From an uncultured Acidobacteriia bacterium (lineage in GTDB: Bacteria > Acidobacteriota > Terriglobia > Bryobacterales > Bryobacteraceae): 64,000 bases of DNA. This document shows positions 25,782-35,503 of this stretch, one piece after another. Position 1 is the stretch's first letter, and each line of letters starts with the position of its first letter. The notes under the pieces were generated by a model that saw only the letters and a list, made by a program, of their open reading frames with translations, searched no databases and was not told where the DNA came from. Made by a program: the position numbers and the translations under genes. The DNA lies in assembly GCA_903907865.1 (NCBI GenBank), contig CAIVPR010000097.1, positions 1 to 64,000 on the forward strand. The letters run 5' to 3'.

Positions 25782-27524
25782 TTGGAAAACATCGAATTCG
25801 CCCGCATCCTGAACGAGACCGCCGACCTCATGGAGATCGCTGGCGAGGACGGCTTCCGCATCCGCAGCTATCGCAACGGCGCGGTCGCTATCGAGGGCCA
25901 CCCCGAGCGGCTCGAAGACATTCTTTCCAACCCCGACCGCAAGGTCACCGAGATCCCCGGAATCGGCAAGGGCCTGGCATTCGTCCTCGGCGAGATCGGT
26001 TCTCGCGGCAGCTGCGAGATGCGCGACGCCATGCTGAAGCGCTTCCCTCCCGTTGCGCTGCAATTCCTGCACATCCAGGGGCTGGGCCCGAAGGGCATCG
26101 CACTGCTTTTCGAACGCTTTCCCACGCTCGATTCCATGGATGGCCTCGAAAAACTCTGCCGCGAGGAGCAGCTCCGCACCCTCCCCCGCATGGGCGCGAA
26201 GCTGGAGGAGAAGGTCCTGCGCGGCATCGAACAGTACAAGCAGCGCACGGGCCGGTTCCTGCTCTCCGTGGCGGCCGACACGGCGCGCGAAATCGAGGAG
26301 TACTTGTCGGACCTCGATGGCATCGACGCCATCACCCCCGCTGGCAGCCTGCGGCGCGGCAAGGAGACTATCGGCGACCTCGACATGCTCGTTACCGGCC
26401 CCAACGCCGCAGCCGTGCTGGACAAGGTCTCGACGCATCCGCGCGTCCGCGAAATTCTCGTCAAGGGCGCAAACAAAACCAGCGTGAAAATGGGGCGCGA
26501 GGGCCTTCAAGTGGACGTCCGGGCGCTCGATTCCGATACCTTCGGTGCCGCCATGCAGTACTTCACCGGCAGCAAGGAGCACAACGTGGCTCTCAGGCAG
26601 CGCGCCGTCCGGATGGGCTTCAAGTTGAGCGAGTACGGCCTGTTCCGCGCTTCCGACGACGTCCGCGTGGCGGGTGCGACCGAAGAAGGCATCTACGAGG
26701 CGCTCGGCCTCGCCTGGATTCCGCCCGAACTGCGCGAAAACCTGGGCGAGATCGAAATGGCAGAGTCGCGGACGCTGCCCGTGCTGGTAGAGCGCGGCCA
26801 GATCCGCGGCGATCTCCACATGCACACCACCGCGACCGACGGTCGGGCCACGCTGGAGGAAATGGCCATCGCGGCGCGCGAGCAGGGCTACGAGTACATC
26901 GCGATCACGGACCACTCGAAGGCACTCGCGATGGCGATGGGCCTCGACGAACGCCGCGTCGTGGATTTTGCGGGCACTGTCCGGCGGATCAACGAAACCG
27001 GCGATCTGGGTATCCGCGTCTTGGCGGGCCTCGAGTGCGACATCTTGCGCGACGGCGAGATGGACATCGCCTGGGATGCGCTCGCCGAACTCGACATCGT
27101 CATCGGCAGCGTCCACAACAACATGAACATGGAGCCCGCCGCCATGACGGACCGGCTGCTGAAGGCGCTGGAATGCCCGTGGCTGACGGCTCTCGGACAT
27201 CCGACGGGACGGCTGCTGTTGCATCGCGACCCGTACCCGTTCGACTTCGACCGGGTGGTGGCCGAGGCGGTCAAGCGCGGGGTCTGGATGGAGATCAACG
27301 CCAGTCCGGAGCGGCTCGACCTAGGGGCGAATCTCGTGCGGACGGCCAAGGCGAAGGGGGCAAAGTTCCTGATCTCAACGGATTCCCACCACCCGAAGAG
27401 CCTGCTGAACATGCCTTACGGCGTCGCGACGGCACGGCGCGGAGGCTTGACCGCTGCGGATGTGATGAATACGCTGCCGGTCGACCAGTTTGTTGCCGCG
27501 TTGCGGCACGGGGGTGTCCAGTGA
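25782..27524 (+). CDS. polX: DNA polymerase X with PHP exonuclease domain
   Basis: A 580-residue family X DNA polymerase/3'-5' exonuclease used in gap-filling repair. Helix-hairpin-helix regions cover about 50-135 (EIPGIGKGLA, LHIQGLGPKGIA). The nucleotidyltransferase core has GSLRRG (188-193) and GDLD (198-201), the first metal-binding acidic pair. The PHP domain starts near 342 with GDLHMHTTATDG and continues with AITDHSK, GLECDIL, GSVH and STDSHHP, all metal ligands. The start is TTG with no Shine-Dalgarno sequence. A NUDIX gene overlaps the stop by 4 nt. Confidence 0.93.
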   Translation: MENIEFARILNETADLMEIAGEDGFRIRSYRNGAVAIEGHPERLEDILSNPDRKVTEIPGIGKGLAFVLGEIGSRGSCEMRDAMLKRFPPVALQFLHIQGLGPKGIALLFERFPTLDSMDGLEKLCREEQLRTLPRMGAKLEEKVLRGIEQYKQRTGRFLLSVAADTAREIEEYLSDLDGIDAITPAGSLRRGKETIGDLDMLVTGPNAAAVLDKVSTHPRVREILVKGANKTSVKMGREGLQVDVRALDSDTFGAAMQYFTGSKEHNVALRQRAVRMGFKLSEYGLFRASDDVRVAGATEEGIYEALGLAWIPPELRENLGEIEMAESRTLPVLVERGQIRGDLHMHTTATDGRATLEEMAIAAREQGYEYIAITDHSKALAMAMGLDERRVVDFAGTVRRINETGDLGIRVLAGLECDILRDGEMDIAWDALAELDIVIGSVHNNMNMEPAAMTDRLLKALECPWLTALGHPTGRLLLHRDPYPFDFDRVVAEAVKRGVWMEINASPERLDLGANLVRTAKAKGAKFLISTDSHHPKSLLNMPYGVATARRGGLTAADVMNTLPVDQFVAALRHGGVQ

Positions 27525-28045
27525 AGATCATCGAATCGAAGGAAGTCTACCGCTGCCGTGTTTTCGGCATCACCGAGGACGTGGCGACGGACGGCAAGGG
27601 CTTTGAGATCCACCGCAGCATCCTGCGGCACCGTGGGGCTGCGGTCATGCTCGCGGTGGACGCGCAGGACCGGGTGCTGCTGATCCGCCAGTACCGGCTG
27701 GCTGTCGACGAGTACATCTGGGAACTCCCCGCAGGCACCGTCGATCCGGGCGAGAAACCGGCCAAGACCGCGCGTCGCGAGTTGATCGAGGAAACCGGCT
27801 ACCGCGCGAAGACTTGGAAGAAGCTGGGGACGTTCCTGCCCAGTCCGGGCTGCACGGACGAGCGGATGACGATCTTCCTGGCCACCGACCTTACGAAGGG
27901 CGAGGCGCATCCGATGGGCGACGAGCGGATCGAGTCGAAATGGTTCACTCGGGCGCAAGTCACCGCGATGATCCGGAGCAAGAAGATCATCGACGCCAAG
28001 ACGCTGGTCGCCTGGCTGCACTGGAACTACCTGCAGTCCGCCTGA
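27521..28045 (+). CDS. NUDIX hydrolase, ADP-ribose pyrophosphatase type
   Basis: A 174-residue NUDIX hydrolase. The Nudix box is complete: G-TVDPG-E-KPAKTAR-REL-IEE-TGY (about 66-88). The short N-terminal beta-domain and the WELPAG lead-in match ADP-ribose pyrophosphatase (NudF-like) enzymes. It likely cleaves ADP-ribose or other nucleoside diphosphate derivatives. The GTG start at 27521 overlaps the polX TGA (GTGA), indicating coupled translation. This overlap with the repair polymerase gene hints at a housekeeping or repair role. Confidence 0.88.
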   Translation: MKIIESKEVYRCRVFGITEDVATDGKGFEIHRSILRHRGAAVMLAVDAQDRVLLIRQYRLAVDEYIWELPAGTVDPGEKPAKTARRELIEETGYRAKTWKKLGTFLPSPGCTDERMTIFLATDLTKGEAHPMGDERIESKWFTRAQVTAMIRSKKIIDAKTLVAWLHWNYLQSA

Positions 28046-28050
28046 GAAGC

Positions 28051-29211
28051 TTAGATCCGGACGAGATCCCGCTGGATTGCGCCGGTCACGATCGCCTTTT
28101 CCTTTGAGACGAACATGTTGATCTCGGACCGGATGCCGAATTCCGGCAGGTAAATGCCGGGCTCCACGGAAAACAGCGCGCCCGGTAGGACCCGGCGTTC
28201 GTCGTGGGTTTCGAGGTTGTCCATGTTGGCCCCGGTGCCGTGTACTTCCTCGCCAATGGAGTGACCGGTGCGGTGGACGAACTTGTCCCCGTACCCCGAT
28301 GCTTGGATGAACGCGCGGCAGGCGTCGTCCACTTGGTAGCCGCGCAGATCGTCACCTGCGGCGATGGCGGTTGTGACCTTTTCGATGGCCGCGTCGCGGG
28401 CTCCGCGCACGATCTCGAAGACGTTCCGCACGTGGTCCGGGGCGTCGCCGCAGAAGCCGGTCCAAGTGATGTCGTAGTAGACGGCTCCGGGGCGGTCCAG
28501 CTTGGCCCACATGTCGAGCAGGACGACGTCGCCGGGGTGGATGGGCGCGTTGGTTTCGGGCATCGGCTCGTAATGGGGGTCGCCCGCATGCGCGTTGACG
28601 CCGACAATCGGGCCGCTGTCGGTCGATAGCCCTGCCTTGCGGAACTCCTCAAGGACCCAGTCGCGGACGGTGATTTCGTCGATTCCGGTGGCTAGACGTT
28701 CGCGGATGAGGTAGAAAGCGCCTTCGCGGACGCGGTCCACGATCCGACCAGCCTCCATGTGGCTTTCGAATTGGGCGTCTGTCAGGCAGGCCTCGAATTC
28801 CTGGATCAGTTCGGAGGAGGTGACGATGTCGACCCCGTAGCTGCGCACCAACTCGACGGTGCCGGCGTCAACCATGGCCACGTAGGGCACGGCGCAACCG
28901 GGCGAATATTGCATCGCGATGCGGTGCTTGCCCTTGAGCACCTTCTCCAGCGCGGCGTGCTGTTCGCGCCAACTGGAATAGGGGATTTTCGTGCCGGGCG
29001 TCGAGTTCAGGATGCCGGATTCGATGCGGTGGACGATCCCGACAGGCTCGCCGTCGGCCGGAATCATGTAGTACCAGCGCCGGGTGACGTGGCGGTGCGG
29101 TTGGAATCCAAGCACGCGGTAGGCGAGGGGGTCGCGCTGGTGGTGGTCGAAAAAGAGCCAGCCGTCAAGGTTTTCGCGGCGGAGTGCTTCCTGAATTCGT
29201 GCGAGGTCCAT
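28051..29211 (-). CDS. M24-family Xaa-Pro aminopeptidase-like metallopeptidase
   Basis: A 386-residue cytoplasmic protein with the creatinase/prolidase two-domain layout. The N-terminal domain covers about 1-150. The C-terminal pita-bread domain (about 155-386) carries the dinuclear metal ligands: Asp in LLDMWAK, Asp in YYDITW, His in HRTGHSIG, Glu in FSVEPGIY and Glu in IRSEINMFV. It should cleave X-Pro dipeptides or N-terminal X-Pro bonds. A TATCTT box ends 9 nt before the ATG and there is no Shine-Dalgarno sequence. Confidence 0.88.
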   Translation of the reverse strand: MDLARIQEALRRENLDGWLFFDHHQRDPLAYRVLGFQPHRHVTRRWYYMIPADGEPVGIVHRIESGILNSTPGTKIPYSSWREQHAALEKVLKGKHRIAMQYSPGCAVPYVAMVDAGTVELVRSYGVDIVTSSELIQEFEACLTDAQFESHMEAGRIVDRVREGAFYLIRERLATGIDEITVRDWVLEEFRKAGLSTDSGPIVGVNAHAGDPHYEPMPETNAPIHPGDVVLLDMWAKLDRPGAVYYDITWTGFCGDAPDHVRNVFEIVRGARDAAIEKVTTAIAAGDDLRGYQVDDACRAFIQASGYGDKFVHRTGHSIGEEVHGTGANMDNLETHDERRVLPGALFSVEPGIYLPEFGIRSEINMFVSKEKAIVTGAIQRDLVRI

Positions 29212-29227
29212 TAGGCACCAAGATACC

Positions 29228-29500
29228 TTATGGCTGGTGGTCCAGAACGGCGCGTTCGAGATCGGCGGTTTCGAGACCTTCGACCTCGAGGATCTTGAGG
29301 GGCGAGGTGAGGCCGGTTGCGATCCTGACGGCAGCGGCGGGCACGCCGAGGAGCTTGGCGAAGAAGCGGATAATCGCCTCGTTGGCCTTGCCGTCCACTG
29401 GCGGAGCAGCCACGTTCAGCTTCCAAGCCTCGCCGTGGCGGCCCGCAAGTTCGGTGCTGCGGGCTCCGGCGCGGACTTTCAGCGACAGGCGGGCCTTCAT
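29228..29500 (-). CDS. DUF167/YggU-family protein
   Basis: A 90-residue protein of the conserved YggU/DUF167 family. Visible signatures are the strand KVRAGARSTEL, the block VAAPPVDGKANEAIIRFFAKLLG, and VRIATGLTSPLKILEVEG. Structures of relatives exist but no function is established. The ATG overlaps the TGA of the ABC ATPase gene (ATGA), so it is co-translated with it. Confidence 0.85.
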   Translation of the reverse strand: MKARLSLKVRAGARSTELAGRHGEAWKLNVAAPPVDGKANEAIIRFFAKLLGVPAAAVRIATGLTSPLKILEVEGLETADLERAVLDHQP

Positions 29501-30714
29501 TTCGCGGATTTGGTCCAGCGGATCTGCGCGCGGAGGTCGGCAACGCCCGCGGCGACTCGCGGGGTGACTACGTCGAAGGTGATAACGTCGTCGAGCCAGT
29601 CGTGGCTGGAGCCGTCCATGTACTGGGTGGCGGCGGTGACGGTGTATTGGTGTGGGGTGAGCCAGCAGTCGAAGGTGAAGTCGATTTCGAGCTCTTCGCC
29701 GGGGTTGAACTTGCCGAGGTCGATGCGTTCGATGCGGGTATTGGTGCCGTAGATGTCCATGCCGATCCGGTTGCGGATCAGGATTCCGGCCATTGGTTCC
29801 GCGCGGTGGTGGTTGAAGGCGGCGCGGATACGGATGGTGACGCGGTCGCCGGATTCCACGACGCGGCATTCGCGGCCGGTGGAATCGAAGAGGCGGACGT
29901 CGAGGATTTCGCTGGAGCCGTCGCCATGGCGGTTGCTGGAGGGGAGGAGGGCGCGGCGGTCGGCGGGGGAGTCGGAATCGAAGGCCTTTTGGCGTTCGAG
30001 CACGAGGCCGATGTACTTGTCGATGACGTGTTTGGGGTCGCCCTGGGCTTCAACGCGGCCGTTCAGTAGGAAAATGGCGCGGTTGGAGAGCTGTTTGACG
30101 AGGCCGAGGTCGTGCGAGACGAAGAGGATGGTGGTGTTGTTGGCGCGGAGTTCCTCGAATTTTCGGATGCAGCGGTTGGCGAAGACGGCGTCGCCGACGG
30201 CCAGGGCCTCGTCGACGATGAGAATGTCGGGGTTGACGTGGATGGCGGTGGAGAAGGCGAGACGGACGTACATGCCGCTCGAGTATTCCTTGACCGGGCG
30301 GTGGATGAATTCGCCGATTTCGGCGAATTTTTCTATGGCGGGGAGGTTGCGGGCCATTTCGTCGCGCCCGATGCCCATGATCTCGCCGTTGATGAAGATG
30401 TTCTCGTAGCCGGTGAACTCTGGGTTAAAGCCTGCCCCCAGTTCGAGCAGGGCCGCGATTCGCCCGCGCGTGACAACTCGGCCGGCGGTCGGTCGCAGTA
30501 TGCCGCTGATCACCTGCAACAGCGTGCTCTTGCCGCAGCCGTTCGGCCCGACGAGGCTGACCACCTCCCCCTTCTCGACCGAAAACGAAATATCCCGCAA
30601 GGCCCAGAAATCGCTGTGGAGCGGGGCCTTGCGGAATGGATTCAGTTCGCGGATTCGGTCGAAGGGGGTCTTGTAGAGCCGGTAGACCTTGGAAACGTTT
30701 TGGACCAGCAGCAA
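29497..30714 (-). CDS. Wzt-like ABC transporter ATP-binding protein
   Basis: A 405-residue ATPase of the polysaccharide/teichoic-acid exporter class. Residues 1-240 form the ATPase: Walker A GPNGCGKST (56-64), signature YSSGMYVRLAFS, Walker B ILIVDEAL and the switch His in VSHDL. Residues about 255-400 resemble the Wzt C-terminal carbohydrate-binding domain (beta-sandwich, IRIRAAFNHH, GILIRNRIGMDIYGTNT). It would energise export of a lipid-linked polysaccharide. The permease partner (Wzm-like) is not in the window. The start is TTG with TACAAT 5 nt before it. Confidence 0.88.
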   Translation of the reverse strand: MLLVQNVSKVYRLYKTPFDRIRELNPFRKAPLHSDFWALRDISFSVEKGEVVSLVGPNGCGKSTLLQVISGILRPTAGRVVTRGRIAALLELGAGFNPEFTGYENIFINGEIMGIGRDEMARNLPAIEKFAEIGEFIHRPVKEYSSGMYVRLAFSTAIHVNPDILIVDEALAVGDAVFANRCIRKFEELRANNTTILFVSHDLGLVKQLSNRAIFLLNGRVEAQGDPKHVIDKYIGLVLERQKAFDSDSPADRRALLPSSNRHGDGSSEILDVRLFDSTGRECRVVESGDRVTIRIRAAFNHHRAEPMAGILIRNRIGMDIYGTNTRIERIDLGKFNPGEELEIDFTFDCWLTPHQYTVTAATQYMDGSSHDWLDDVITFDVVTPRVAAGVADLRAQIRWTKSAK

Positions 30715-30743
30715 TCTTCATTGTACGGGTCCGGCTTGCAACT

Positions 30744-33700
30744 CTAACAGCGAATCACTAGCGTCAGGTCCGAGCCCGGGTTGGTCGTCCCGACGCCGGT
30801 GACGTCCATCGAAACAATGTCGCCCGCACGCAGAGCTGGCAGCCCGAAACCGGGAGTCGGAATCGACGTCGCGCTGCCCGTATTGAACTGCACTGTAGCG
30901 TACGGCGAGCCGTTCCGATTCACCTGCAGCGTGATCCCGGCCCCCGTCGGGGCGGTCCCGACGATGCCGTAGATGTCTCGCACGACCCGGTCGGCATCGA
31001 CAATGACGCTCGGTGCAGCCCCCGTCTGGACTGCCAGATACCCGGCAATCTGGAACGAGTACTGACCGCCCGCCATGGTCCGTAGCCCGTTGTCGGAATA
31101 CGAGGTGAAGGGCAGATACCCGGTTGCTCCGTCACCCAAGGCGTTGGTCATGAACAGCTCCACGCTTGCCAGCCGCACATTCGGAAGTTCCAAGCTATAC
31201 TTCCAGTCGCCTGCCGCCGGGCTCCCAAAGAACCCTTTCGCGAAGGGCACAATCGCGACCTTTTCCTGCAGCTTGTACACGAGTGCCCCGGCCGCATGTG
31301 CCGAAGCCGTCGTCCCGTACATGCCGCGTTGAATCGTCGTCACCCCGCCCGTTGTCGAACCGACCATCACGACCTCGCTGTCGATCTGAAGCGCCGTGCC
31401 GGGATCGATTGAAACGCCCAGAGTCACGGTGGTGTTTACAGCTCCCATTGAAGCCGACAACGTCATCGGGGTTGCCCCACCGACCTCGTCGTAATAGTGG
31501 AACTTGTACGTGCCGCTCGTGATACTGCGGGTGTTCACCAAGCTTGAGAACGAAAGCGACCCCAAATCCAGCACCCCGCCCCTTGCCGACGACACCGCTA
31601 CGCCGAAGTTTGCACTCGGCGGGACATCGGAATCCGCCAGCAGCGCCCCCGACTGCCCCAGCACCCACCGGGTCACTGGCGACAGGTCGTATTCCGCCTC
31701 GTCTCCGCCCACGTTCGCAGCCCGTGCCGACAAATGCACCCCGGCACCCATGCGTTCCGGCACCGTGATGCTGATCGGACTCGCGGCACCCTTCGCGCCC
31801 GTCCTCCAGGCGTTTTCCGACAGCGTGAAACAGCTTGTGGCGTCCGGTACCGTCGACCACGCGGAATCCACCGTCACCGTGTGGGCGTCGTTCGAAGCGA
31901 CTGCCCGCTCCTGACCGGCACCAGTGCCCCTCGTGATTCGCACACGCGTCCCGACATACTGGTTCACCGTCAATTGGAGCACCGAATTACCGACCGTCGT
32001 CGCCGAATGCACTGAGGCCCCGGTCTCCGGCAGCAATTCCCAACGCCAGTAGAGATCGACATGGTCGAATTGGGGATCGGGCGGCAAGACCGTCTGCGGT
32101 GCCAGCCCTGTATCGACGAAGGTTGTAGCCGCCGTTTGGTTCGACGCGATGCGGAACAACTGCCGTGCCGTCAGACCTCGATATACGTTGAACCCGGTCG
32201 CCCCTTTGGGCAGGCCGATGCCGTTCAGCGTGACCGTGTTCGTCGAACTGCCCGCTGAAACCGCGACCTGAGCCACAAACGACAATTGGCCTTCCGCACC
32301 GGAACTGTCCACCGCGCTCACCGCGTAGAAATACGTCATTCCGCCCGTCAGAGTGCCACCCGTAGTTGAAATCGACGGCGTGAACCCGATCAGAGGCGAC
32401 GACAAGCTTCCAGAAGCCCCCGACGGCCCCGTAAACGAGACGGCCAATTCGACATTCGTCGATCCGTCACTTCCGTTCAACTCTGTCTCTCGCACGCCCA
32501 ACTGCAAGATCCCGTTGCTGTCCAATATCGACCCGCAAACCGGAGCCGGCAATCCCGTACCCTGTCCGGAATGCCAGCCGCGTCCGCCGACAATGCCGGT
32601 CACGGTGTCCGAATACCACGCGTCGTTGTGCAACTGTGCTGAAATCGTCGCGGTCCGGAAGCTCGGTCCCGGCACTATTCGGGTAATCCGGAACGGCGTA
32701 CGATTCAGGTTCTCCTTCGCGTAGGTCACTGTGATCAGGTCCCCGGGCATCAAGCCGAGACCCTTCACGCTGGTGGTGAAGTCGATGAAAACGTTGCCCT
32801 CGACACCGCGGTTCAATCCCAATAGCACCATCCGCGCCGCTTGACTGAAGTTGGTTATCCCGACCGCATCCAGTTGTGCCGAAACCTCCTGCCCGCGCAG
32901 ATCCACGTCGTCACCGTCCGAAAGTGACAGGCTGTCCTGTTGGTATTGGTTGAACGCGTCCTGGAACTCCACCGATAGCCGGTTCGGCACATCCTGCGCC
33001 CCTTTGGATGAAAGCCGCACGCTCGAACTTCCGTCCGCATTGCGCGCAATCGAGGACGAGTCGAACTCGTACGCGGCCCACCCGCCGCTGTAGATGCCAG
33101 TGGCATTGCTGCCAGCCGGTTTCGCGGGCTGCTGTAGCGCGAAGGTGTTTTCAATCCGCGCTTCCAACCTACCTGCCGAATTCAGCACAAGATACATCCG
33201 CGAAGAGTTTCGCAAGGCCCGGATAACCTCGCCCGCACTCCTACGCTGCTTCAACGCGAAATTGCACTGGAACCGCGGAACTTGAACCGTCCCACCGAGT
33301 GGATCGGGAGTTGTGACGAAGGCCCCCGCGTACGCGGCAGCTCGTGCAAAGCTCGGCGTATCCACCTCGTCGAGCGAGTAGCCGCACCGGCGCACCACAT
33401 CCAACAACACCCATGCCGGATTGTCAGAGAACTGTTCACCTAGATAATTGCCGGAAGTGTCGAATTGTTGCAGCTTAAGCCCTTGCATCAGGACTTGGAC
33501 CACAGGCACATTCGTGCCGTCGTTGACACGGTTCGGCACCACCACCGAAAGATAGGCCATGCTCCCGTAAGGGTCCCCCATGGCATTGCCGTGACCGTCC
33601 GTGAAATTTGGATCCGCAACCCCTTCGCGCGTCCCGGCAGTAATTACGTTGTACCAGCCGGTCGAAGTCATGTTGGCCCCGGTGATCCCCTGTGGTATCT

Positions 33701-34643
33701 CGACGCCGTTCACGAGAACCTTCAGCATCCCTTGGATCTCGCCCAACCCCAGGAGAACTTCCATCCGCGTGAGATTGCCGTCGTTGCGCGAAAATACCAC
33801 GTCCGGCGTATGCCACTGTGTCCCGTAGACAATGGGAACAAAGTCGTTGTAGCGCGCTTGGTTGTCCTGAACCGCCGAAAGAGAGTAGTTCTTCTGCCCG
33901 GAGCCCCTTACCATGATGGTGGGCGGTACAAACTCGATGCCTCCGAAATGGCCCGTCGTCCGCCCTGCGGAATCGATGTGGAACATGCCGCGCGACTGGC
34001 AGTCGCTTCGCGTCCGGGCGCAATCCGTGTAAGCTGCGGTCCCGTTCAGGCTGCCCTTGCCACTAGCCTGGTCCGCCGAGTAGCCGCACCGGTAGAATGG
34101 CGAATACTTGCCCTTCGACGAGCCCCCGTCCACCGCCTCCAGCCTCTGAGCCGCCGTTCCCGGAAAGCGCCAAGGACAAAGCCTCTGCACCCGCACATCC
34201 GGAATCACGCTACGCTGTGCCGACATCCGGTTCATCGCGCTAAGTCGGAACGTGTCCTCCGCCATCAGCTCCGGCGAGTTCATCAACCCTGTAAACACAA
34301 CGAATGGGTCGGTCGTCGCGCTTGCCGTCGCAACATTTGCAAACACCACACTGACGGTAAGCTTCGATCCCTTGAATCCCGTCTGTTGCTCTATCTGTGA
34401 TAAATGCGAATCGGCGTTCGCCAGTTCGAAGGTCAGTTTCGGTGCGCCGCCCACCTGCGTGTCCGAAGCCAATTGCGCCTCGAACAGATTGTGCCGTAGA
34501 ACGCGACCGTCGTAACTCCGCCCGTTCCACGTGAACGCCCTGCTGCTCCAATGCTGCGAGCTGCCATCGGCAAGCGTGCAATCGAAGAACAGGAGCGGAG
34601 TATCCGCGCTCAGTATTTCTTTGGCTGTAAGTGGACTTTGCAT
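30744..34643 (-). CDS. Phage tail hub/tip protein, gpL-like plus gpJ-like
   Basis: A 1,299-residue tail-tip protein, last gene of the cassette. Residues 1-220 resemble a distal hub protein with cysteines C156, C186, C208 and C215. The last three intervals parallel the [4Fe-4S] ligands of lambda gpL. Around 262-272, VPIVYGTQ resembles the start of tip-attachment proteins (gpJ). The middle third carries baseplate-hub-like segments. From about 750 on there are fibronectin/Ig-like domains (GATGFNVYRGL) and a beta-rich C-terminus likely to contact the host. Start ATG with GGAAGG upstream. Confidence 0.78.
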   Translation of the reverse strand: MQSPLTAKEILSADTPLLFFDCTLADGSSQHWSSRAFTWNGRSYDGRVLRHNLFEAQLASDTQVGGAPKLTFELANADSHLSQIEQQTGFKGSKLTVSVVFANVATASATTDPFVVFTGLMNSPELMAEDTFRLSAMNRMSAQRSVIPDVRVQRLCPWRFPGTAAQRLEAVDGGSSKGKYSPFYRCGYSADQASGKGSLNGTAAYTDCARTRSDCQSRGMFHIDSAGRTTGHFGGIEFVPPTIMVRGSGQKNYSLSAVQDNQARYNDFVPIVYGTQWHTPDVVFSRNDGNLTRMEVLLGLGEIQGMLKVLVNGVEIPQGITGANMTSTGWYNVITAGTREGVADPNFTDGHGNAMGDPYGSMAYLSVVVPNRVNDGTNVPVVQVLMQGLKLQQFDTSGNYLGEQFSDNPAWVLLDVVRRCGYSLDEVDTPSFARAAAYAGAFVTTPDPLGGTVQVPRFQCNFALKQRRSAGEVIRALRNSSRMYLVLNSAGRLEARIENTFALQQPAKPAGSNATGIYSGGWAAYEFDSSSIARNADGSSSVRLSSKGAQDVPNRLSVEFQDAFNQYQQDSLSLSDGDDVDLRGQEVSAQLDAVGITNFSQAARMVLLGLNRGVEGNVFIDFTTSVKGLGLMPGDLITVTYAKENLNRTPFRITRIVPGPSFRTATISAQLHNDAWYSDTVTGIVGGRGWHSGQGTGLPAPVCGSILDSNGILQLGVRETELNGSDGSTNVELAVSFTGPSGASGSLSSPLIGFTPSISTTGGTLTGGMTYFYAVSAVDSSGAEGQLSFVAQVAVSAGSSTNTVTLNGIGLPKGATGFNVYRGLTARQLFRIASNQTAATTFVDTGLAPQTVLPPDPQFDHVDLYWRWELLPETGASVHSATTVGNSVLQLTVNQYVGTRVRITRGTGAGQERAVASNDAHTVTVDSAWSTVPDATSCFTLSENAWRTGAKGAASPISITVPERMGAGVHLSARAANVGGDEAEYDLSPVTRWVLGQSGALLADSDVPPSANFGVAVSSARGGVLDLGSLSFSSLVNTRSITSGTYKFHYYDEVGGATPMTLSASMGAVNTTVTLGVSIDPGTALQIDSEVVMVGSTTGGVTTIQRGMYGTTASAHAAGALVYKLQEKVAIVPFAKGFFGSPAAGDWKYSLELPNVRLASVELFMTNALGDGATGYLPFTSYSDNGLRTMAGGQYSFQIAGYLAVQTGAAPSVIVDADRVVRDIYGIVGTAPTGAGITLQVNRNGSPYATVQFNTGSATSIPTPGFGLPALRAGDIVSMDVTGVGTTNPGSDLTLVIRC

Positions 34644-34726
34644 AGTTTGCCTTCCGATAACCGACTCTTCTTTTTAGGCGGCAATAACCGCACCTTCCGC
34701 TGCGCCGCCACCATTTCGGCCCTGGC

Positions 34727-35503
34727 CTAGCACCGGGAAACCAACACCAGATCTGTCGCCGACAATCCCGGACCCGTTGCCCTTACGGCCAACTCGTCCT
34801 TTCCAAAGTAAGTCTCCGGGTAAATCCCGAAAGCCGCTCCGGACGGCTTGTACTTGGAAGGATACGGCTGGCACTCAACCTGCATCCCAAATACTTGAAC
34901 CGTTGCGCTCGCCGGCACCGCCACCGAAAACGCCGATTGCTCCGCCCCAGTGTTGCCCGGAATACCTAGGTAGACCCGCGACCACGCCGTTCCGGCCGCG
35001 AAGCTTGATCGCGTCCCGTCCCGGTCCAATGCCACTATCACCGGACTGCCAGCGCGAATCCACATGCTGAAACAGGCGACGTAACTCCCTTGCAGGCCAA
35101 TCGTCTGCGTGCACTGCAACTCGCCCGCAGCCGGATTCGACAACTGCCACGCCCCGTGCCCACCCAGCGGATCCGCGATGCTCCCGGTAACCGTCAGAGA
35201 ACCTGCTTGCCAGTCCGGGCGGGTCAAGTCCTCGCTCCACGCCAGTAGATTCGCGGTCGGATCCACAAACCCGAACGCACCGTATCCACCCCGTGAGCTC
35301 TGAAACAATCCCGCAATCGCCGCCGTCTCGGAATCCGAAAGATCTTGGTAGCTCAAGCGCCACTCAACCTGCCCCGAGTGGGCATCGGCCAGAGTAATTC
35401 TGGCACCGTCCTCCATCTCGTTGCGAACCATCCGCCACTTGCGGCCTCGGCCCAAAGGAAACTGTGCAATCGACCCGCCGCCTATCTGTGGAAACCAGTT
35501 CAT
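34727..35503 (-). CDS. Phage minor tail protein with lectin-like domain
   Basis: A 258-residue structural protein. The N-terminal 90 residues (RMVRNEMEDGARITL, WRLSYQDLSD, IAGLFQSSRGGYGAF) are paralogous in pattern to the 116-residue protein encoded just upstream: both read W-x-L-x-Y/D followed by a gap and then a F-x-D-P motif. The rest is a beta-sandwich like a carbohydrate-binding module (CFSMWIRAGSPV). Overlaps the stop of the upstream gene by 4 nt (ATGA). A distal-tail or baseplate part is inferred from position. Confidence 0.6.
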   Translation of the reverse strand: MNWFPQIGGGSIAQFPLGRGRKWRMVRNEMEDGARITLADAHSGQVEWRLSYQDLSDSETAAIAGLFQSSRGGYGAFGFVDPTANLLAWSEDLTRPDWQAGSLTVTGSIADPLGGHGAWQLSNPAAGELQCTQTIGLQGSYVACFSMWIRAGSPVIVALDRDGTRSSFAAGTAWSRVYLGIPGNTGAEQSAFSVAVPASATVQVFGMQVECQPYPSKYKPSGAAFGIYPETYFGKDELAVRATGPGLSATDLVLVSRC

